A DNA stretch of 40,264 nucleotides. It comes from Flammeovirgaceae bacterium BBD 1991-12 (GTDB lineage Bacteria; Bacteroidota; Bacteroidia; Cytophagales; Cyclobacteriaceae). A program made the position numbers and the translations under genes. The stretch spans positions 1-40,264 of the forward strand of contig LYSV01000149.1 in assembly GCA_001657315.1 (NCBI GenBank). Direction: 5' to 3'. Shown here one piece after another: positions 8,658-18,021 of this stretch (the stretch's first letter is position 1; each line of letters opens with the position of its first letter). Under the pieces are notes generated by a model. That model had not been told where the DNA came from. It saw nothing but the letters and a program-made list of their open reading frames with translations, and made no database searches.

Positions 8658-9869
8658 TCATACCTGCTCGCCTTCTGCTATCCTTAGCTTGTATTCCTGT
8701 GGGGTCATGCCATATTTACGCTTGAAGGCCACAGAAAAATTATTGGCAAACCGGTATCCAATGGCAGCAGCGACTGAGCCTATGGTTGAACCCGGGTCCA
8801 CCAGTAAACGACGGGCATTTTCTAGCCGGATATCATTTAAAAAGGCGATGACCGGTGTGCCAAACAGCGTCTTAAAACCTTTTTTTACTTTAAACGAATT
8901 GATCCCATGGTGACGGGACAGGCTTTGAATGGAAATGTCCTGCTCATAATGGTTTAAAAGGTGATCCCTGATCTCGTACAGTGTAAAAATATCCTGCACA
9001 CTGAGATGGTCGAGCCTGATATCGCCAATGGCCTTTTCTCCTTTCAAAAAGGTCTGCAGGGCCAGCAGCTCTTCTTTTCGTACGCTGAACCATGGCAGAT
9101 GGTCAGCGCCATCAGACAAAATGAGTTGTGAGGCGGATATGTTTTCATGAAGGTAATTCGCATGGCCACTTTCTATAAGCCGGTCCTCTTTGCGGTGCAT
9201 GACCAGTGTAGGTATGCCAATATCCTTCAGCAGGTGACAAATATCTATTTCCGTATTCATTTCGTAAAAGGCTCTGGCGGTGGCAGGACTGGCACTTCGG
9301 CGTAATAGGGTAGCCCACTGTTGCTGAGCCAAAGGATTATCCTTCACACTAGGTGCCATCAGGTGAAGGCCAATGGGTTTGCCCCAATGCATAAAAATAT
9401 GCTCCTTGGTTTGCTCATGCTGTTCACGGGTCAGTCCATAGGGGTAATCAGCGCTCCGGATCCATCGCGCAAAGGCACCGATAAGAATAAGATGACTTAC
9501 TCGATCAGGGTATTGAGAAGCAAAGCCAATGGCCAGCGGTCCACCTTCGGAAAGGCCCAGTAAGGCTGCACTTTTTATACCAATGGCATTCATCACGGCC
9601 AGCAGGTCCATGGTGCGGTGCCCGAAATCGGGTAGGTCCTGTTCGTTCACCCTGTCAGAAAGTCCGGTGCCGCGTTTGTCAAAGATGACCAACTTGCGGA
9701 TAGTGGCCAGGTAACGGAGCCATGCAGCCAGTTGGGGAATGTTCCAGACTTCCTCAATGTTGGACACCCAGCCCGGGACCAGAATGAGGTGATCTGTACC
9801 TGCGCCCATGACCTGATAGGCGATATTCACTCCGCAGGAACGTGCATATCTGGTTTCCGGTAGCTGCAT
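8658..9869 (-). CDS. Alpha/beta hydrolase fused to an AraC-type DNA-binding domain
   Basis: The 403-residue protein combines two modules. Residues 1-275 are an alpha/beta hydrolase (PETRYARSCGVNIAYQVMG, VPGWVSNIEEVW, FDKRGTGLSD) with an apparently intact catalytic triad: S107 in GLSEGG, D229 in HRKEDRLI and H257 in DGADHLPW. Residues 290-395 are a double helix-turn-helix of the AraC family (ISIQSLSRHHGINSFKVKKGF, then GSVAAAIGYRFANNFSVAFKRKYGMTPQEYK). The hydrolase part belongs to the group often joined to adenylate cyclases or LuxR domains. The inference is a one-component sensor that binds, and may cleave, a small ester or lactone. It is divergent from the hydrolase gene at 9989, a likely target. 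The start fits the family PETRYA N-terminus and lies 4 bases after a promoter element. Confidence 0.88.
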   Translation of the reverse strand: MQLPETRYARSCGVNIAYQVMGAGTDHLILVPGWVSNIEEVWNIPQLAAWLRYLATIRKLVIFDKRGTGLSDRVNEQDLPDFGHRTMDLLAVMNAIGIKSAALLGLSEGGPLAIGFASQYPDRVSHLILIGAFARWIRSADYPYGLTREQHEQTKEHIFMHWGKPIGLHLMAPSVKDNPLAQQQWATLLRRSASPATARAFYEMNTEIDICHLLKDIGIPTLVMHRKEDRLIESGHANYLHENISASQLILSDGADHLPWFSVRKEELLALQTFLKGEKAIGDIRLDHLSVQDIFTLYEIRDHLLNHYEQDISIQSLSRHHGINSFKVKKGFKTLFGTPVIAFLNDIRLENARRLLVDPGSTIGSVAAAIGYRFANNFSVAFKRKYGMTPQEYKLRIAEGEQV

Positions 9870-9873
9870 GCGA

Positions 9874-9881
9874 CAAATGTA
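9874..9881 (-). promoter_or_regulatory. TACATTTG -7 element of the hydrolase-AraC gene
   Basis: On the minus strand TACATTTG matches TAnnTTTG perfectly and is followed by TCGC and then the ATG at 9869. Transcription would begin at or within a few bases of the start codon, implying a leaderless mRNA unless a later start is used. No good TTG is seen 19-21 bases upstream, so the promoter may need an activator. Confidence 0.5.
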
Positions 9882-9988
9882 AATGATTGACCCTGTTCGG
9901 TTTGTCTCATGTTACAAAAATACCAATGAAATAGAAGTTAATACCGCTAGCAGCTATCTGCCTTATCGTAGTTGCGTATTTTGTAGCT

Positions 9989-10873
9989 ATGAAAGATGAT
10001 CTGACTATAAATGAACAACAAAGACCCGTCAAAGCTACTGTATGGGATCACCCGGAAAGTACCCGGGTATTGATCATAGCTCCTGCCATGGGTGTTTCCC
10101 GCGGATTCTACTCACCTTTGGCAGCCTGTTTCCATAGTCTTTCCTACACGGTGATCGCTTTTGATTACTGCCAGCCGGGAGACATCAGTGCCCCCGGACA
10201 AGGTGGGTTCCGGTTAACAGACTGGGGATATCTTGATACCTATGCTGTCATTGATCATGCTCTTCAGAATTACCCTGGGCAGGATATTTTCTTTTTAGGG
10301 CATAGTATAGCCGGACAGTTGTTCCCTTTGGCGGCAAACAGCTCAGGAATAAAGGCAGCTTTTTTTGTAGCATCGCAGAATGCCTCTGAAAAGAACTGGA
10401 GTGGCCGGTTCAGAATACTGATAAACTTCTTTTGGTATGTGGTCGTACCTTTTTTTGTGAAGCTGAAGGGATACCTTCCCGGTTTCGCCTACGGCGGGAG
10501 GCATTCACTGCATCGGAAAGTGGCCACAGACTGGGCACGGTGGGGCAAAAATGATCAGGGACTTCTGGGTATCGATATCAATGCATATTTACGTTACTCA
10601 GCGCTGGCCAGCGTTCCGGTTAAATTCCTGAGTTTTGGTGACGATCGTATGATCGCCCCGTGGAAGGCCGTTGAACGGCTGATGATCTCCTATGGTTCTT
10701 TCTGTAAACAACATGTACATCTGACTCCCGCTGATCTGGGAGTAAGGTCCGTTGGTCATTTTGGGTTTTTCAGAAGGCGGTTTTCTCACTTGTGGCCTGA
10801 GATAGATGCCTGGTTCAATGTGATTGAGCGATCAGGTTCAAGACGGTCCGGTGACCAGTGCATATTTTTTTGA
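9989..10873 (+). CDS. Alpha/beta hydrolase, serine type
   Basis: A 294-residue protein with no signal peptide. The fold is readable: VLIIAPAMGVSRGFYSPLA (oxyanion strand and loop), VIAFDYCQPGDIS, the nucleophile elbow FLGHSIAGQ (S106), then FGDDRMIAPW (acid) and SVGHFGFFRR (His) near residues 218 and 255. It resembles a family of uncharacterised bacterial hydrolases in which the lid region (about 140-200) is aromatic and basic. It is transcribed away from the hydrolase-AraC fusion, with 119 bases between the starts, so it may be that regulator's target. Substrate unknown; an esterase or lipase-like role is possible. Confidence 0.75.
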   Translation: MKDDLTINEQQRPVKATVWDHPESTRVLIIAPAMGVSRGFYSPLAACFHSLSYTVIAFDYCQPGDISAPGQGGFRLTDWGYLDTYAVIDHALQNYPGQDIFFLGHSIAGQLFPLAANSSGIKAAFFVASQNASEKNWSGRFRILINFFWYVVVPFFVKLKGYLPGFAYGGRHSLHRKVATDWARWGKNDQGLLGIDINAYLRYSALASVPVKFLSFGDDRMIAPWKAVERLMISYGSFCKQHVHLTPADLGVRSVGHFGFFRRRFSHLWPEIDAWFNVIERSGSRRSGDQCIFF

Positions 10874-11087
10874 TCCTGAATTGTTGGGTTTTGTCCCGGC
10901 TTCTCGAAGATTAACGATTTTTGGATTGAAGATTGACGATTGCGGCATTACGTTTATCCATCTTCATATTTCTGATTTCCACTTTCTGATTTAAAGATGA
11001 CTGCCGTATCATCAGTTAATAATTTAATAAAATACATAGAGTGGATTAATGGGATCTATTTCTCAACTTGGAGGAAAATCCATTCTC

Positions 11088-12926
11088 ATGAAAAACCCAT
11101 TATTTGCCCTGTTGTTTTTATTGATTACCTATGCTTTATCCTACGGTCAGAATCAGTCCAGGATCATCATTGACATACCTTCAGATCAAAAGCCCTGGAA
11201 TAATATTGACTGGAATAATTCGCCGGACAGGTTCCAGTTTGCCATTGTAACGGACAGAACAGGTGGGCATCGTCCGGGCGTGTTCATGCAGGGTGTTAAA
11301 AAGCTCAATCTGCTGCAGCCCGAGTTTGTCATGAGCGTTGGCGACCTGATCGAGGGATATACCCGGGACGTTGGAAAGCTGGATACCGAATGGGCCGAAT
11401 TCAACGGCTTTATTGACAGCCTCGAGATGCCCTTTTTTTATGTGCCGGGTAATCATGATATTACCAATGAGGTAATGGAAGATAAGTGGAAGGAGCTTTT
11501 TGGGGTCACCTACTACCATTTTGTTTACAAGGATGTACTTTTTCTCTGTCTCAACTCAGAAGACAACCGGAGAGGCGCCGGCAGAGGTACCGTGGACGAT
11601 GAGCAATATGAATACATCAAAAAGGTGCTGGAGGAAAATGAAAATGTAAAATGGACCCTGGTGTTTCTGCATCAACCGCTGTGGGTACAGGAAGATACCA
11701 AACGCTGGAGGGATGTGGAAAAGCTGTTGGAAAACAGGGATCACAATGTATTTGCAGGGCACTACCACCGCTATTGGAAAACACAGCGTAATAATGGGAA
11801 GTATATTGCCCTGGCCACTACAGGAGGGAGCAGCAGGCTGAGAGGAACGGCCTACGGAGAATTCGACCATGTTGTATGGGTCACTATGACCGAAGAGGGC
11901 CCCTTACTGGCCAATCTGTTATTGGAAGGTATTTGGGATGAGGATATAGTAACGGAGGATATTATGAAGCTGGTGAGGAACAAGCCGTTTCCCGTACGGA
12001 TAGGACCTGTGTATGTTGAAAACAGTTCTGTAGATCGGATAGAGGCTGAACTAAAGATCACCAATGACAGTGACAAAAGAATGAGCGTAAACATTGAAGG
12101 CATTACCCATTCTTCTTTGTTTTATGAACTGGAAGAGCAATCCATAACGGTCGAGCCGAATGACGTAGCCATTTTCAGCCTGAACGTTACCAACCACAGG
12201 CGTATTGATGTCACCGCGCTCGACCCTGTACGTCTCAAAGCAGAGGTCAGCTACGAGTACGAAGGCCGACCGGACATTACCTTGCGAAAGACTCTTTTCT
12301 TTGCACCGGTCTTTAAACGGAAAGTGATACGAGCACCAAAAAAAGTTATTATAGACGGTAATATAAAGGAATGGCAGGGAGAATGGATCACGCTCCGGGA
12401 GAAGAACATGCGTGGAGAGCCCTTTGACTATGACGGAAAAAAGGACTGTTCAATAAAATTCTCTTCTTCCTATGATGATGAACATCTTTACCTGGCCCTG
12501 GATATCAGTGATGAGGAGATCTATGTCAGTGAAAAGGGATCCCTGTGGCGTCAGGATGCCCTTGTTGTGGGCCTGGATGCCCGTCCGCTGCATGTGAGCG
12601 CCAAGAATACAGGGGAGGGGAGAAATACCGAATGGTTGACCTACCTGCGCACTTTCAAGGAAAAAGACGCTGTGTTCAATGCAGACAGATTGCCTCCGGG
12701 TATAGAATCGGCTGTGGTGCGGAACGAGAAAGGCATACAGGTAGAGCTGGCCTTTCCTGCTGAGTACCTCAACAAAATGCAGGCCGGGCCATGGTCCAGT
12801 GTGCGATTAGGAGTAGGGTACCTGGACTTCGATGATAATGGCAAGGAAAGGACCGAACACTATTGGTACCCGGCGTGGAACAGCGAGGAGAATATCCCCG
12901 GGTCGGGGATGATCTTTAAGGAGTAA
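11088..12926 (+). CDS. Secreted metallophosphoesterase with C-terminal CBM9-like domain
   Basis: I place the start at 11088 because it gives a clean signal peptide (MKNPLFALLFLLITYALSYGQ) and GGAGG lies 13 bases upstream; an in-frame ATG at 11049 is possible. The calcineurin-like phosphoesterase core has TDRTGG (D in the usual DxH position, the His replaced), SVGDLIEG, PGNHD, LHQPLW and AGHYHRYW, all metal-binding motifs. After an Ig-like stretch (about 300-410), residues from ~415 resemble the family 9 carbohydrate-binding fold (VIIDGNIKEWQGEW, then FSSSYDDEHLYLALDISDEE). It would act in the periplasm or outside on a phosphoester held near a polysaccharide or envelope. The actual substrate is unknown. 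About 612 residues; no operon partner is obvious. Confidence 0.82.
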   Translation: MKNPLFALLFLLITYALSYGQNQSRIIIDIPSDQKPWNNIDWNNSPDRFQFAIVTDRTGGHRPGVFMQGVKKLNLLQPEFVMSVGDLIEGYTRDVGKLDTEWAEFNGFIDSLEMPFFYVPGNHDITNEVMEDKWKELFGVTYYHFVYKDVLFLCLNSEDNRRGAGRGTVDDEQYEYIKKVLEENENVKWTLVFLHQPLWVQEDTKRWRDVEKLLENRDHNVFAGHYHRYWKTQRNNGKYIALATTGGSSRLRGTAYGEFDHVVWVTMTEEGPLLANLLLEGIWDEDIVTEDIMKLVRNKPFPVRIGPVYVENSSVDRIEAELKITNDSDKRMSVNIEGITHSSLFYELEEQSITVEPNDVAIFSLNVTNHRRIDVTALDPVRLKAEVSYEYEGRPDITLRKTLFFAPVFKRKVIRAPKKVIIDGNIKEWQGEWITLREKNMRGEPFDYDGKKDCSIKFSSSYDDEHLYLALDISDEEIYVSEKGSLWRQDALVVGLDARPLHVSAKNTGEGRNTEWLTYLRTFKEKDAVFNADRLPPGIESAVVRNEKGIQVELAFPAEYLNKMQAGPWSSVRLGVGYLDFDDNGKERTEHYWYPAWNSEENIPGSGMIFKE

Positions 12927-13029
12927 ACAATTCCTGAAGTTATAGTTTTCAGGGTTGCGTGGTCTGCTGTATTGCATGGGCCGGCCATCCCAATATATCT
13001 TCCGTTGATAGTAGTGTCAGTCTGACAAC

Positions 13030-13054
13030 AAAGATATTGGTCGATATCTTTTTA
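13030..13054 (+). terminator. Short hairpin with T-run before the erythromycin-esterase-like gene
   Basis: AAAGATAT (13030-13037) and ATATCTTT (13044-13051) pair around a 6-base loop and are followed by two more Ts. Just upstream TGTCAG-T-CTGACA (13015-13027) is another small palindrome. Together they could end transcription from the phosphoesterase gene or serve as an operator for the next gene, which starts 15-60 bases on. The stem is AT-rich and weak. Confidence 0.4.
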
Positions 13055-13110
13055 TACCTGTTGCTGTTATGTATCGTTACCTAATGATGTCAGGTATATA
13101 TCCAGGCAGA

Positions 13111-14403
13111 ATGAGATCAATTCTGACAGTAATTAGTGCAGGACTGGTGTGTACCTCATGCCTCGTCGAAAGAGAAACCGGCTGGGTACAGCAAAATGCT
13201 GTTGAAATCTCTTCTGTTGATCCCGAAAATACGGATTATACTGATCTGGAGCTGCTAAGATCTGCTATCGGAGAAGCTCACCTCGTTTTGTTGGGTGAAC
13301 AGGAACACGGAGATGGATCCGCCTATCTCGCAAAGTCGCGTATCGTTAAGTTCCTTCATAAAGAGATGGGATTTAATATTCTTGCCTTTGAGGCGGATTT
13401 TTTTGGCGTCAACAAGGCGTGGTACGATTACAAGGCAGGAAAAAAGAGTTTTAATACTGTACTGGAACAGATGTACATTTTCTGGCAGCAAAGTGAAATG
13501 TGCCGTGATCTGTTCGAATACATTGAGAGATCGCAGGAAACCCATGACCCAATGGTTTTGGCTGGATTTGATGCTCAACTACTTTCCACGATCTCGAAAA
13601 CAGAATTGGTCCCCTCCCTCGATTCGATGCTGCAACGGCACGATGTTCCGATTGGGGATCACGATTTACATTTCTTCCGGACCACACTGAAGGAAGCCAT
13701 GGACAGGTTCCATGACCAGGAGATCACTCCGGAAGAGCAGCTCAGATTTTTTAATATTCTGAGGTCGATCCGGGATGAATTAAAAGACAAGAAGATCGAT
13801 CCATTCCGGGCACAGGAGTTGGATAATATTGAAGGTTTTATGAAGCATACCTGGTACTGGTGGATTGACCGTGAAAATGATATGGTCGACAATAACTACA
13901 GGGATTTCCAAATGGCGAAAAACAGCCTTTGGCTATTGAATAAAAAGTACAGAGGTAATAAGGTAATCCTGTGGGCAGCCAACGGACACATTGCGAAAAC
14001 GGATACACTCTACGACGTGGAGCGGGAAGGATGGAAGCCGGAAATTCGGCAGTATCCCATGGGGGAGGTGTTGTATGACAGTCTTGGGGATAAAATGTAT
14101 TCCATTGGTTTTGTAACCTATAATGGGCGAGGTACTACGCTACGCTATAGCCCCGAGGCAAAGGATTTCCTGTTTTTACCATATCCCTTTGAACGCGCAG
14201 ACAGCAGTTGTCTCGAATACGAGTTTAGGAAAACAGGATATTCTTACGCCTTCCTCGATCTGAAAGGACGCTCAGGCCATTGGTCTGATATCAGCCTGAG
14301 AATGAGGATCTGGAGGCCAGAATATGTGAAAGGACGGCTGCCGGATATATATGACGGCATTTTTTACATTGAAGAAATGCAACCCAATAAAAAGATAAAG
14401 TAG
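13111..14403 (+). CDS. Erythromycin-esterase family lipoprotein
   Basis: A start at 13111 yields a lipoprotein signal (RSILTVISAGLVCTSC, lipobox Cys); the frame is open from an ATG at 13069, which would add 14 residues. The mature part carries the EreA/EreB-type fold: VLLGEQEHGDGSAYL (catalytic His region), GFNILAFEADFFGVNKAW, MVLAGFDAQ, and VILWAANGHIAKTD near residue 300. The family contains macrolide esterases and many proteins of unknown substrate. The helical middle (about 160-260) looks complete. A lipoprotein form facing the periplasm is common in Bacteroidota and does not by itself imply macrolide resistance. Stand-alone gene; no resistance or mobility context. Confidence 0.82.
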   Translation: MRSILTVISAGLVCTSCLVERETGWVQQNAVEISSVDPENTDYTDLELLRSAIGEAHLVLLGEQEHGDGSAYLAKSRIVKFLHKEMGFNILAFEADFFGVNKAWYDYKAGKKSFNTVLEQMYIFWQQSEMCRDLFEYIERSQETHDPMVLAGFDAQLLSTISKTELVPSLDSMLQRHDVPIGDHDLHFFRTTLKEAMDRFHDQEITPEEQLRFFNILRSIRDELKDKKIDPFRAQELDNIEGFMKHTWYWWIDRENDMVDNNYRDFQMAKNSLWLLNKKYRGNKVILWAANGHIAKTDTLYDVEREGWKPEIRQYPMGEVLYDSLGDKMYSIGFVTYNGRGTTLRYSPEAKDFLFLPYPFERADSSCLEYEFRKTGYSYAFLDLKGRSGHWSDISLRMRIWRPEYVKGRLPDIYDGIFYIEEMQPNKKIK

Positions 14404-14904
14404 CCTGCTGATGTGAAAGCCTTTCTTTCGCATGGTAAAAGTTATAAAAGCTCTCCGGAGATGAATTGGCATGGACGGATGCCACGCTCTATCCGGGATT
14501 GCACCGAATGGAGTGGTCACCGGGGTGCTGGGGTTCGAAACCTGAACCTGAATGATCGTGGCAAAAACGGATGCGGTAAAAGTGTTGGTTGAAGAATAAT
14601 GACTTCTATCGAATGGTTTCTGTTTGAATCCGGATAATAGTCCTGGTTATTGAGCGCTTCTTATGTTGGCTTTTGCACAAACACATGGTTTTTCTGACAA
14701 ACATCATATAAATCTGCACCCCGGTACTGGCACAGCTTCGGAAGAATAGTTGTATCTTTAAAAATCATTGTCAGCTTAGATCTTTATATCCGGTCAGATT
14801 TCACCTGCATGAAATCTTTATTGCACATCTGATTTTTGCTGAAAATGTTTCTGATGGTAGTGGGGAAGTCTTTATCCCTTTGTTTTACTAAAATTGAATA
14901 GCCT
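14404..14904. other. 501-base gap without a recognisable gene
   Basis: I find no convincing coding frame. The first half (14440-14600) has only short broken frames with no family resemblance. TATCTTTA at 14753-14760 is a weak -7-like match that could serve the small gene at 14905, but no matching TTG lies at the right distance. The run from 14760 to 14890 is AT-rich leader sequence. Confidence 0.5.
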
Positions 14905-15123
14905 ATGGCAAAATCGAATAATGCATTCATTAAAAAACTAAAAGCTGAAAAGAAGCGGAAGAAGCGTGCGGAAAAGCTTCAAAAGAAGATCGATAAGAAG
15001 AATAACGAAACGAGTGGCGCTTTGGAAGATATGATGGCCTGGGTCGATGAGGATGGTAATATAGTTTCCCGGCCTGAAGAAGAAGGCGAGGATACCGCTG
15101 ATGAAGAAGATGAACAGAAATAG
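14905..15123 (+). CDS. Small charged Bacteroidota protein of unknown function
   Basis: A 72-residue protein with two halves. The first (residues 4-34) is almost all Lys and Glu with some Arg and should be a highly basic helix. The second is acidic (EEEGEDTADEEDEQ) and includes MMAWVDEDGNIVSRP. Proteins with this design, a Lys-rich start plus a phrase like MIAYVDENG, recur in Bacteroidota, in my recollection often beside cold-shock protein genes. No cold-shock gene is adjacent here. The charge pattern suggests RNA or ribosome association, but this is inference. It starts after an AT-rich leader and ends 47 bases before the broken dehydrogenase. Confidence 0.75.
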   Translation: MAKSNNAFIKKLKAEKKRKKRAEKLQKKIDKKNNETSGALEDMMAWVDEDGNIVSRPEEEGEDTADEEDEQK

Positions 15124-15170
15124 CAAGGGCCTTTTCCGGGTTTTTTGAGCCATGATCTTCGGGCTGAATT

Positions 15171-16515
15171 ATGTTTAAATCAGTCAATCCCTATAATCAG
15201 GAGGTAATAGCTACCTTTGACCATCAAAGCGAGGATCAGGTAAGGCAAATTCTGAATTCAGCGAATACTACCTTTACCAAATGGAGAACCACCCCTTTTG
15301 CCGCACGTGCGGAATTTTTGAAAAAAGTATCCGTTGAAATACGTGATAACCAGGTCCGGTATGCAGAGACTATCACACGGGAGATGGGGAAACCTATCCT
15401 GCAGGCCAGAGCCGAGCTGGAAAAAAGTGCATGGGTATGCGAATTTTATGCGGACCATGCCGAAGCATTTCTCAGAGAGGATATAGTAGAAACCGATGCA
15501 TCCAAAAGCTGGGTAAGCTATGAGCCTCTGGGAGTGATACTGGCCATTATGCCGTGGAACTACCCCTTCTGGCAGGTGATGCGATTCCTGGCCCCTGCCG
15601 TGATGGCCGGTTATACTTAAACACGCTCCTAATGTGATCGGAAGCGCTCTGCTGATCGAAGAAGCTTTTCAAAATGCGGGGTCCCAGGAAGGGCTCTTTC
15701 AAAATCTGATCATTGATGTTGACAGGGTAGAGGCTGTAATACGCAGCCCTGAGATAAGCGCTGTTACCCTTACAGGAAGTGAAAAGGCTGGAGAAGCCGT
15801 AGCCGCGCAGGCGGGTCGTGCTTTAAAGAAAACAGTGATGGAACTGGGGGGCAGTAATGCTTTCATTGTCCTTGAGGATGCTGATATGGAGCAGGCGGTA
15901 GAAACAGGTGTCCAGGCACGTATGCAGAACAATGGGCAGAGCTGTATTGCTGCCAAGCGCTTTTTGGTACATGAAGCGGTGGCAGACGAGTATATCCGCC
16001 GTTTTAAAGAACAATTGGAAGGCTTTATGGCAGGTGACCCCATGGATGAACAAACGACTATTGGACCACTGGCCCGTGTAGACCTTGCCGAAAAGCTGGA
16101 ACAACAGGTGGATCTGTCACTCAGGAAAGGAGCAAGACTGATCCTGGGTGGCGAAAGGAAAGGCGCTTTTTACAGTCCTACTGTCCTTACCAACGTGCAC
16201 CCCGGCATGCCTGCCTTCGATGAAGAACTGTTTGGCCCTGTGGCGACGTTTACCATCGTGAAAAGCCTTGAACAGGCAATTGAGTTGAACAACCGCTCCA
16301 CCTTTGGCCTGGGGGCTACCATTATGACCCGTAACACTACACGGGCTCAGGAAGCTGCCAAAAGCATTCAGGATGGAGCTGTTTTTATCAATACGTTGGT
16401 AAAGTCAGACCCCAGGCTGCCTTTTGGCGGCACAAAACATTCCGGTTACGGCCGTGAGCTGGGGGCGCATGGCATTCGCGAATTCGTGAATGTGAAGACC
16501 ATGTATATGGCCTGA
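15171..16515 (+). pseudogene. Succinate-semialdehyde-type aldehyde dehydrogenase, broken by a small deletion
   Basis: Two frames together make a ~450-residue enzyme of the GabD/Sad group: 15171-15620 (N-terminal Rossmann part, FKSVNPYNQEVIATF to MPWNYPFWQVMRFLAPAVMAG) and about 15623-16515. The second holds the catalytic Glu (MELGGSNAF) and Cys (NNGQSCIAAKR) and ends INTLVKSDPRLPFGGTKHSGYGRELG. Relatives read PAVMAGNTxLLKHAPNV at the junction. Here GCCGGT is followed by only TATA before CTTAAACAC, which fits loss of about 8 bases and shifts the frame to a TAA. The rest is undamaged, so the lesion is either recent or an assembly error. The intact enzyme would oxidise succinate semialdehyde or a similar short aldehyde with NAD(P). 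Confidence 0.85.
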
Positions 16516-16597
16516 AGCTCTGAGGGACCTGTCTGAGAAAGCTCCTGTATACAAAACCTGAGGCCGTTTAAAACGGCCCCGTTCCTTTAGTGGTTAC

Positions 16598-18004
16598 TTA
16601 CACTTTATGTAGCTGTGGCTTTGTCAGTTTGTCGGGAGCCAGAATATCATCCAGCTCCTCTTTGCTCAAAAGCTTATTCCTTAATACCAGGTTATAAATA
16701 CTGTCGCCAGAGTCCAGTGCCTCCTTTGCCAGACTGGAGCAGGTCTCGTATCCCAGTACAGGACTGAGCGCGGTGACAAGCCCGATACTGTTGTGAACGG
16801 TATCCAGGCAATGTTCCACATTTGCCGTTATCCCTTCTATACAAAGCTCTCTCAGAGTACGCATCCCGTTTTTAAGCATGAGCATCGATTCAAAAAGGCT
16901 GTAGGCAATAATGGGTTCGAAAGCATTGAGCTCCAGTTGTCCTGCCTCAGAGGCCAGGTTTACCGTCAGGTCATTGCCCATTACCTTAAAGGCGATCTGG
17001 TTTACCACCTCAGGGATCACGGGATTCACTTTTCCCGGCATGATCGAAGACCCGGGCTGCACCGCTGGCAGGTTGATCTCGTTGAGACCGGCCCTGGGCC
17101 CGGAGGACAACAGCCGCAGGTCGTTACACATTTTTGAAAGCTTAAGGGCCAGCCTTTTTACGGCTGATGAAAACATGATGAATGCCCCGGTGTCCTGCGT
17201 GGCTTCCACCAGGTTTTCAGCTTTTACGATCTCCAGCTTGCTGAATTTAGCCAGACTTGCTATGACACATTCACCATACTCAGAAGAAGTGTTTATTCCC
17301 GTGCCAATGGCCGTGCCGCCCATATTCACCTCAAGAAACAAAGCAGCGTTGTTTTCAATGCGCTGTATCTCTTCAGCGAGTGTAGTGGCATACGAACCGA
17401 AGGTTTGTCCAAGGGTCATCGGCACTGCGTCCTGTAGCTGCGTCCTTCCCATCTTTAGTATATCCCTAAACGCCTCCGCCTTGCTGTTGAGGCTCCCGAT
17501 CAGGCTGTTCAGTTCCTGTATAAGGGGATCCTTTGCCAGCATAAGCGCTATTTTTAATGCCGTAGGGTAGGCGTCGTTGGTGGATTGGGACATATTCACA
17601 TGATTGTTCGGATGACAATGCTGATAGTTCCCGCGGTTGTGTCCAAGGATCTCCAGCGCCCGGTTGGCGATGACCTCGTTGGCATTCATGTTGGTAGAAG
17701 TGCCCGCACCCCCCTGTATCATATCCACTACGAAATGCTCATAGTGTTGCCCGGCGATGATCTCTTCACAGGCAGTGCAAATAGCGTCGCGTATCTCTTT
17801 TTTGAGGAATCCCACCTGATGATTTGCATCGGCAGCAGCCATCTTTACAATGGCAAAGGCTTTCATGAACTCTTTGTAAAAGTCAAGTTTTACACCACTG
17901 ATCTTGAAATTCTCTACGGCCCGCTGGGTCTGGATACCGAACAGGTGGCGGTCATCGATCTCAAGATTGCCTATGAGATCGTGTTCGTTTCTGGTGTTGG
18001 ACAT
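16598..18004 (-). CDS. aspA: Aspartate ammonia-lyase
   Basis: A 468-residue member of the fumarase/aspartase superfamily, the normal length for aspartase. It opens with RNEHDLIGNLEIDDRHLFGIQT, has the substrate loops GGAGTSTNMNANEV (98-111) and NMSQSTNDAYPTA (137-149), and the signature GSSIMPGKVNPVIPE (318-332) with the active-site Ser in the mobile loop. It converts L-aspartate to fumarate and ammonia in the cytoplasm, feeding the TCA cycle. The Asp-specific features (QGGAGTS, DTGAFIMFSSAVKRLALKLSKM) favour aspartase over class II fumarase. It is transcribed alone. A large palindrome lies only 18 bases before the start codon and may control it. Confidence 0.92.
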   Translation of the reverse strand: MSNTRNEHDLIGNLEIDDRHLFGIQTQRAVENFKISGVKLDFYKEFMKAFAIVKMAAADANHQVGFLKKEIRDAICTACEEIIAGQHYEHFVVDMIQGGAGTSTNMNANEVIANRALEILGHNRGNYQHCHPNNHVNMSQSTNDAYPTALKIALMLAKDPLIQELNSLIGSLNSKAEAFRDILKMGRTQLQDAVPMTLGQTFGSYATTLAEEIQRIENNAALFLEVNMGGTAIGTGINTSSEYGECVIASLAKFSKLEIVKAENLVEATQDTGAFIMFSSAVKRLALKLSKMCNDLRLLSSGPRAGLNEINLPAVQPGSSIMPGKVNPVIPEVVNQIAFKVMGNDLTVNLASEAGQLELNAFEPIIAYSLFESMLMLKNGMRTLRELCIEGITANVEHCLDTVHNSIGLVTALSPVLGYETCSSLAKEALDSGDSIYNLVLRNKLLSKEELDDILAPDKLTKPQLHKV

Positions 18005-18021
18005 ATGGATCTGATTTTTCG

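Noticed and set aside
13111-14403. Macrolide resistance determinant
   Set aside because: The family includes macrolide esterases, but a chromosomal lipoprotein with no resistance or mobility context does not support a resistance claim.
16793-17570. Plus-strand open frames opposite aspA
   Set aside because: They are antisense shadows of the highly conserved aspartase gene and show no family motif.
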